DNA of 57,294 nt from assembly GCA_964607765.1 (NCBI GenBank), contig CAZSNT010000049.1, forward strand, positions 1-57,294, given 5' to 3'. A model generated the notes under the pieces. The model saw nothing but the letters and a program-made list of their open reading frames with translations. It ran no database searches and was not told where the DNA came from. This DNA is from CAZSNT01 sp964607765 (GTDB lineage: Bacteria > Verrucomicrobiota > Lentisphaeria > Oligosphaerales > JABHEG01). Below, in pieces: positions 52,679 through 57,294 of this stretch. The position numbers and the translations under genes were made by a program. Position 1 is the first letter of the stretch. The number at the start of each line of letters is the position of its first letter.

Positions 52679-55600
52679 CTACTCGATGCGCACGCGCGTG
52701 CCTGCCAACAGGTTTCTTGTCTGCCAGGCGTTGGGCAGTCCGTTCACGAACACTCCCGGGCGCAGCCGCACGGTCGCATCGGCCGTGGACATCAGCGTGA
52801 TGCTCGCGTTATCCCACAGCAGCATGACGTTGGTGGCCGTGTCGGACCGGAACGCCAGACTGTCCGACTCGTGCTGCATGGCACCGACGAACAGCGCGTT
52901 CTTGCCCTCGAACCGGTAGACTGCGCCGATCGGCGTGTCGCCCTCGGCGTACTCGAACGTCCCGACTGGGCCTGCCCGGTCGACATAGTCGCGGAGGAAC
53001 CGCAGCGCGGCGGCGATGGGCTTCGGTCGGCCGCCGACCGTCCCGTCGTAGTAGTAGAGTCCGAACCGTTCCTCGTAGATCCGCGTATTGAGGCCGCGGT
53101 CCCAGTCGCCGTACCTGCGCATCACCGCCAGCGGCCAATCGCAGAGCATCCACTTCTTGGCGCCCTCGTACCCGTTGGCCAGCGCGTAGAGGAAGTGCAT
53201 CATCTCGCCGACACTCGAAGCGTGGTCGTCGAGGTAGCCCGTGCCCAGGCGGATCCCGTTCGAGTAGCCGAACTCGCCGAGGGAGACCGGTCGGTCGGGC
53301 CATCGTGCCTTCAGTCGGTCGAGCGTGGTGAAGTTCTCGATCACGTTGGCGTAGTGGTACGGTCGTGCGTAGATGTGCTGTGAGACGAAGTCGAGCTGCT
53401 TGTTGGCGGGCAGCACCTGCAGAGCGGTATTGTGCCCGACGGTGATCAGGTGGTTCGGATCCGCCTCTCGGATTGCGGCGATCTGGCACGACAGCCAGCG
53501 GTCCAGACTTGCGTCAACGGTGTCGACCAGTGCCGCCCAGCCTTTGCGCGGCAGGCCCCCGTTCATCGAACGCAGTGTCGACGTGGCGAGGCCGGTGTCG
53601 AGTCGCCACTGCCGCCAGAGCTCCCTGGCGCTGACGACCCTCTCAGCGGTCTCGCCGGTGATCCAAGCCGGCAGATGCAGCCACCAGTCGCGGTCTGCGA
53701 TCCACTGTCGGAGCTGCTCGTTGTCGATCCGGCCGGGGTATTCGGGGCGCAGGTCGCGCGTTTGCACGGGCGGCGGCGTATCTGTGTAGATCAGACCGCC
53801 CAGGGTTGTGACGTACGGCTCGTTCCGCAGGTCGTACCCCAGCACCATGGGCTCGTCCCTGAACGCTGCGGCGATGGCACGGTGCGATGCGAGCATCTGC
53901 TTCTCGGTGCGGTAGCCTGTGCCCGGCAGGTCAAGCAGCAGGTAGACGCCGTACTTCCGCGCCGCCTCGCGGATCGCGCCGACCATCGTTGTGTTGCCGG
54001 CGCGGATTGCCATGTCGAGCGGCTGCTGGATCCAGTACCGCATCACGTTCAGGCCGGCGTCGCGCGCTTTGCGGAAATCGTCCTCGACCACGGCCGGGTC
54101 GTAGAACGCCTCGCGCCACATCCGGCCGCTGCAGCGGTCGAAGCTCCCTACGTAGTTGCAGCCGATCATGAAGAACCGGCGCCCGTCGGGATAGACGATG
54201 TGCCGGCGATCGTCGCTGAGGCGCAGGAACCCATGGTGTGGCGGCGGCGTGGTCAGAACCAGGTTCGGCTTCGGCTCACCGATGGCCCTCCGCAACGCAC
54301 GTGCCGGCTCGCCACTGACAGCCCGTTTCGTGGCCGTGACAAGGTGCCGGACGACGTCTGGGCGGCGGTAGAAGGCGGGTGTCGTGATGCCGCTGAGTAC
54401 CCAGTGGCTGTCGCGGTAGATGCCGCGGTAGTGCGTCAGCATCGCGGCCGCGGCGCCGCGGTCGCGGCCGTGCCCGTCGTGCGCCGCCAGCAGTCGTTCG
54501 AGCTTGGACTCGTTGGGCCACGCAAAGCCGATGGCGGACCATCCCGCGACGGGCGCCGCGAGCTTCGTGGCGCCGATCGCACGCACATCGTCAAGCCGGT
54601 AGACGGCATAGTTGCTGAACGCCGGGAGCTGGATCTCGTTGACCTGTGTAACTCGCGGCAGGTCGCCGGCGACGATACCGACGTCGTCGAACCAGACCGT
54701 GTGATCGCCTGTGATCTGCCCGACATGGCTCCTGGCAAGACCGATGGCGAGTGACCTGGCGGCGCGGACGTTCAGCCCGTCGCTCGGCCCGCCGCGGCCG
54801 CTGCTCTCGCTGTCGCGCCACCAGAGGAAGCGCCAGGACGGGATTACGTAGCGCGTCCATTCGGTGGTAACATCGAGCGTGCAGATCCAGCGCGAACCAT
54901 CGGTCTCGCGGAGCTCGACCGCGATCCGGGGCGTCTCGGCATCGGCCTTGGCCCAGAGCGACAGCGCTGTCGCGTCGGCCGGCAGGTCGTCGGGCAAGTC
55001 GTGACTCACGTTGTCCCAGCCTTTGATATCACGGACGTCGAAGCGTGCGTGCCTGCCGCGCGCATCCACGGTGATGCTCAGCTTGCTGCCGGCGTCCGGC
55101 TGGTCAGTGGCGCGCTGCCAGCCGGCGAGCTCGTCGTCGAACGCGAACAGACTGCGGCGCGTGGGCAGGCGGCTGAATCTGTCGAGCAGTTCCGGCGTGG
55201 TGACCCAGGCTTCGTCAATCGGCCAGATCGGCTCACTGAACGCGAGCCCGCCGAGGAGCAGCAGGTCGCCGCCGTTGCGGAGGAACCGCAGCAGCGTCTC
55301 ACCCGCAGCAAGGGGGAAGCGCGGGCTTTGTGTCAGCACCAGGCCATCGACGTGTCGGGCGTTCAGGATTGCGGGATCGGCGAGCTGCGCACAGGTCAGC
55401 GGCGTAACACCGAAGCCGGCTTCGCGCAGCGCCGTGGTGTAGGTCCGAACGAGTGTCGGATCCAATCCGCTGACGGCGTCGCTCAGAATCGCCAGGCGGC
55501 CTGCTGCACCCGCCTCGAACGGCACGGGCGCCGCGCCGGCGGCGGGAACGACAACGTGCGCATCAACGCGGTCGACAGCCACTGCCAACCCGGATGATGC

Positions 55601-56212
55601 CATGGCCGGGCGTCCGCACCGCACGGCGCGGACGTCGGCCCATGCGTACGCGATGCGCGTCCGTACCGCACCGGTTGCCGGCTCAATCACCTCGCCGGTG
55701 ATCGACTCGGCGTCGACAGTCAGCCGCAGGCGGTAGTCGTGGCCGTACTCCCAGGAATCGTACGCTCCCTCGTAGGCCGTCTGCTCGAGCGCCGTCACCC
55801 CCTCGCGCTGTGCCTGCCACGTGCTCGCGTGCATCTCGACGAGTTCGGCGTAGCGCGTCCCGTCCGGGCCATCCACCAGCGCCAGCTGCCAGAAGTTGGC
55901 GGTGTCGAGCAGAAGGCAGAGCCCGGCGGTGACCCAAGCGTCCGGCGCGGACCGCTTCCTGACGCACAAGTCGGCGGTGAAGACGAGCGTCTCCGATTCC
56001 GGCACGCTGACGAACGACGCGAACCGGCGCCCCGTTCCACCGTCCGTGGTCAGCCTGCCATCGGCGACGTCCCACGCGCCCCCGAGCGTCTCCCAATTGC
56101 GAAACAGCTCAACGCTGTTGGCGTAGCTCCCGAAATCGTCACTGAACTGCGCCCGCTCCTGGGCAACGGCGAGCACCGGCAACAGGCACAACACGGACAG
56201 ACTGGCGCGCAT
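52679..56212 (-). CDS. Exported clan GH-A glycoside hydrolase (GH5-like)
   Basis: The 1177-residue protein starts at ATG 56212 (GGAGA upstream) with signal peptide MRASLSVLCLLPVLAVAQE. Residues 20-230 resemble a concanavalin-type domain; 235-340 are a GATase-like region (DGLVLTQSPRFPLAAG, LLRFLRNGGDLLLLGG); 370-510 look like a CBM of the FDDELAGWQ type. The catalytic TIM barrel covers about 700-1070: acid/base Glu798 in DLRNEPYVT and nucleophile Glu980 in SLGEFGYSNG, as in clan GH-A enzymes. The last 80 residues form a beta domain. It should hydrolyse beta-linked glycans outside the cell; family 5 is a guess within the clan. Confidence 0.85.
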   Translation of the reverse strand: MRASLSVLCLLPVLAVAQERAQFSDDFGSYANSVELFRNWETLGGAWDVADGRLTTDGGTGRRFASFVSVPESETLVFTADLCVRKRSAPDAWVTAGLCLLLDTANFWQLALVDGPDGTRYAELVEMHASTWQAQREGVTALEQTAYEGAYDSWEYGHDYRLRLTVDAESITGEVIEPATGAVRTRIAYAWADVRAVRCGRPAMASSGLAVAVDRVDAHVVVPAAGAAPVPFEAGAAGRLAILSDAVSGLDPTLVRTYTTALREAGFGVTPLTCAQLADPAILNARHVDGLVLTQSPRFPLAAGETLLRFLRNGGDLLLLGGLAFSEPIWPIDEAWVTTPELLDRFSRLPTRRSLFAFDDELAGWQRATDQPDAGSKLSITVDARGRHARFDVRDIKGWDNVSHDLPDDLPADATALSLWAKADAETPRIAVELRETDGSRWICTLDVTTEWTRYVIPSWRFLWWRDSESSGRGGPSDGLNVRAARSLAIGLARSHVGQITGDHTVWFDDVGIVAGDLPRVTQVNEIQLPAFSNYAVYRLDDVRAIGATKLAAPVAGWSAIGFAWPNESKLERLLAAHDGHGRDRGAAAAMLTHYRGIYRDSHWVLSGITTPAFYRRPDVVRHLVTATKRAVSGEPARALRRAIGEPKPNLVLTTPPPHHGFLRLSDDRRHIVYPDGRRFFMIGCNYVGSFDRCSGRMWREAFYDPAVVEDDFRKARDAGLNVMRYWIQQPLDMAIRAGNTTMVGAIREAARKYGVYLLLDLPGTGYRTEKQMLASHRAIAAAFRDEPMVLGYDLRNEPYVTTLGGLIYTDTPPPVQTRDLRPEYPGRIDNEQLRQWIADRDWWLHLPAWITGETAERVVSARELWRQWRLDTGLATSTLRSMNGGLPRKGWAALVDTVDASLDRWLSCQIAAIREADPNHLITVGHNTALQVLPANKQLDFVSQHIYARPYHYANVIENFTTLDRLKARWPDRPVSLGEFGYSNGIRLGTGYLDDHASSVGEMMHFLYALANGYEGAKKWMLCDWPLAVMRRYGDWDRGLNTRIYEERFGLYYYDGTVGGRPKPIAAALRFLRDYVDRAGPVGTFEYAEGDTPIGAVYRFEGKNALFVGAMQHESDSLAFRSDTATNVMLLWDNASITLMSTADATVRLRPGVFVNGLPNAWQTRNLLAGTRVRIE

Positions 56213-56301
56213 CACATTCTCCACGGATGGTTGTTTTTCTCGGCTCAATTCGGTCAATGTGGCGTAAGATCCGTGCGTTGGCAACGTATCATTGTTAGAG
56301 G

Positions 56302-56763
56302 ATGCGAGAGTTCCAACCAGTTTCGTCTGGGGGCACAGTGGCATACCAGATCACATGGTACAGAGATGGGGTGGTCGTGGCCTGCTCCGGCAGGTTGGGC
56401 TTTGAGACCATCGGCGAAGCGAATGGGTGCCTGCATGGGGATCGCAGGTTCGACAGCCGTGCTTACCAGATCTGGAGCCTTGTCGATGCCGATCTGTCGC
56501 AGGTGACAGAGAGGCAGATGGCCAAGTTCGCGGCAATCAACCGCGCCGCCGCGCTCTCCGTGCCCAGGATGAAGGTCGCATTCGTTGCCGACGAGAAGCA
56601 CACCGTCGAGCTCTGCGAGCACTACATGCGCAGAAGCGGGGGGCACGCCGGCAAGTGGCAGTGCCAGATGTTCCACTCAATGGGCGCGGCGAAAGCGTGG
56701 GTTACGCCTGCTGCGTCGGTGCCATCGCCGCCCGAACTCGTGGCATCGACGTCACTCGCCTGA
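56302..56763 (+). CDS. STAS/SpoIIAA-like protein
   Basis: The 153-residue cytoplasmic protein has an alternating strand/helix pattern (YRDGVVVACSGRLGFETIGE, YQIWSLVDADLSQVTERQMAKFAAIN, RMKVAFVADEKHTVELCEHY) that resembles STAS or SpoIIAA-like domains, which bind small ligands or act as anti-anti-sigma factors. No phosphoacceptor Ser in the usual DSS loop is seen. The start is uncertain between ATG 56302 and GTG 56338. The stop overlaps the end of the convergent broken gene by 12 bases. Confidence 0.55.
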   Translation: MREFQPVSSGGTVAYQITWYRDGVVVACSGRLGFETIGEANGCLHGDRRFDSRAYQIWSLVDADLSQVTERQMAKFAAINRAAALSVPRMKVAFVADEKHTVELCEHYMRRSGGHAGKWQCQMFHSMGAAKAWVTPAASVPSPPELVASTSLA

Positions 56764-57200
56764 GGCCGCGGCGACATCGAAGATGCCACTGTTGCGCACC
56801 GTAAACCACCAGTGCTGCGGGTAGGGATGGGAACGGTCGATCTCGTCGAGCTTACCATCCACTTCCCCGGCCTTCTTGACCAGCGCAGTGCCAATAACCT
56901 TGCCGTAGTCGGCATTATCGGAAACCAGAGCATAGAGCGCTGCTGCGTCGGGCCTCTTGACTTGGTCAATCGGTTCCAAACTGCCCTTTTGAGGACGATG
57001 CGCTCCCACACGCGTCTCGTGAACGGGTTCCTTTCGTACACCAAGTGGGGTTCCGGCTGCTCATGCGGCACCGCCGTCTTGTTCAGTACCTCTTCACCCG
57101 TCGGGAATCCCCGGACCGGCGGAACGTGGGTCTGCGCGAAGGTGCAGCACGTGAAGGCACCACTTGCTGCCTGCGGTGCGATGCGGACGTGTTTCAGCAT
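56752..57200 (-). pseudogene. Small gene with frameshift, unknown family
   Basis: From ATG 57200 (GGGGAG nine bases upstream) the frame runs through RRVWERIVLK to about 56990. The coding character then continues one frame over as GSLEPIDQVKRPDAA and ALYALVSDNADYGKVIG to a stop at 56752. The junction is a run of four A followed by three G on the coding strand; adding one A would restore a 149-residue protein. There is no canonical slippery heptamer, so a genuine indel or a base-calling error is more likely than programmed frameshifting. I do not recognise the product, which begins with a weak signal-like stretch. Confidence 0.6.
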
Positions 57201-57294
57201 ATGTTGTGCTCCCCTAACGCCGCCGCAAGCGACGGCTCTGAGCTAGACCCCGTCCTGAAAGGTCTTATGGCTGACAGAATAAAGCTCTTATAGG

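Overview
This is a GC-rich bacterial chromosome segment. Its content suggests a PVC-superphylum bacterium, most likely Lentisphaerota, Kiritimatiellota or a relative. The pointers are an ECF sigma factor with a long membrane-spanning tail, large exported proteins built from kinase-like, FGE-sulfatase, ankyrin and propeller modules, many small zinc-ribbon membrane proteins, and a palindromic REP-like repeat. The taxonomic call is inference. I see no rRNA, tRNA, CRISPR array, transposase or phage module.

Layout. 1-12.7 kb holds a REP-like inverted repeat, a cold-shock-like protein, an ECF sigma factor fused in frame to an exported TPR protein, a trypsin-like protease with a complete triad, a pseudokinase/FGE fusion and a CsgG-like/propeller protein. 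12.8-26.4 kb is almost all on the minus strand: a C39-like peptidase, a gluzincin metallopeptidase, a metallophosphoesterase, a signal-peptidase-I homologue with Ala in place of the catalytic Ser, a run of overlapping small membrane-protein genes, a lipoprotein and an 1828-residue zinc-ribbon/HEAT/ankyrin/propeller/double-FGE protein. 26.9-28.2 kb carries four small plus-strand genes.

The centrepiece is a tightly packed ten-gene minus-strand operon from 38059 down to 28222. In transcription order it encodes two paralogous B-box-like zinc-finger membrane proteins, a YukD-like ubiquitin-like protein, an E1-like adenylating enzyme, a JAB/JAMM peptidase with two membrane segments, a polytopic FHA protein, a membrane-anchored prokaryotic RING finger, a canonical E2 with HPN and active-site Cys, a large exported propeller/TPR protein and a four-helix membrane protein. 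This is a complete eukaryote-like conjugation cascade (Ubl, E1, E2, candidate E3, deconjugase) whose ligase and peptidase are tied to the membrane. Such Ubl/E1/E2/JAB/RING gene sets have been described by comparative genomics, but the membrane wiring, paired B-box-like proteins and FHA partner here look unusual.

38.3-57.3 kb contains a zinc-ribbon membrane protein, a single-domain response regulator converging on a TtrS-like hybrid histidine kinase, and a carbohydrate/glycoprotein group: an M60 enhancin-like peptidase with cadherin-like and PA14 modules, a malectin-like/DUF4091-like protein and a clan GH-A glycosidase. Two loci (16681-17104 and 56752-57200) look like single genes broken by a frameshift. 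All calls are from reading the sequence without database searches.
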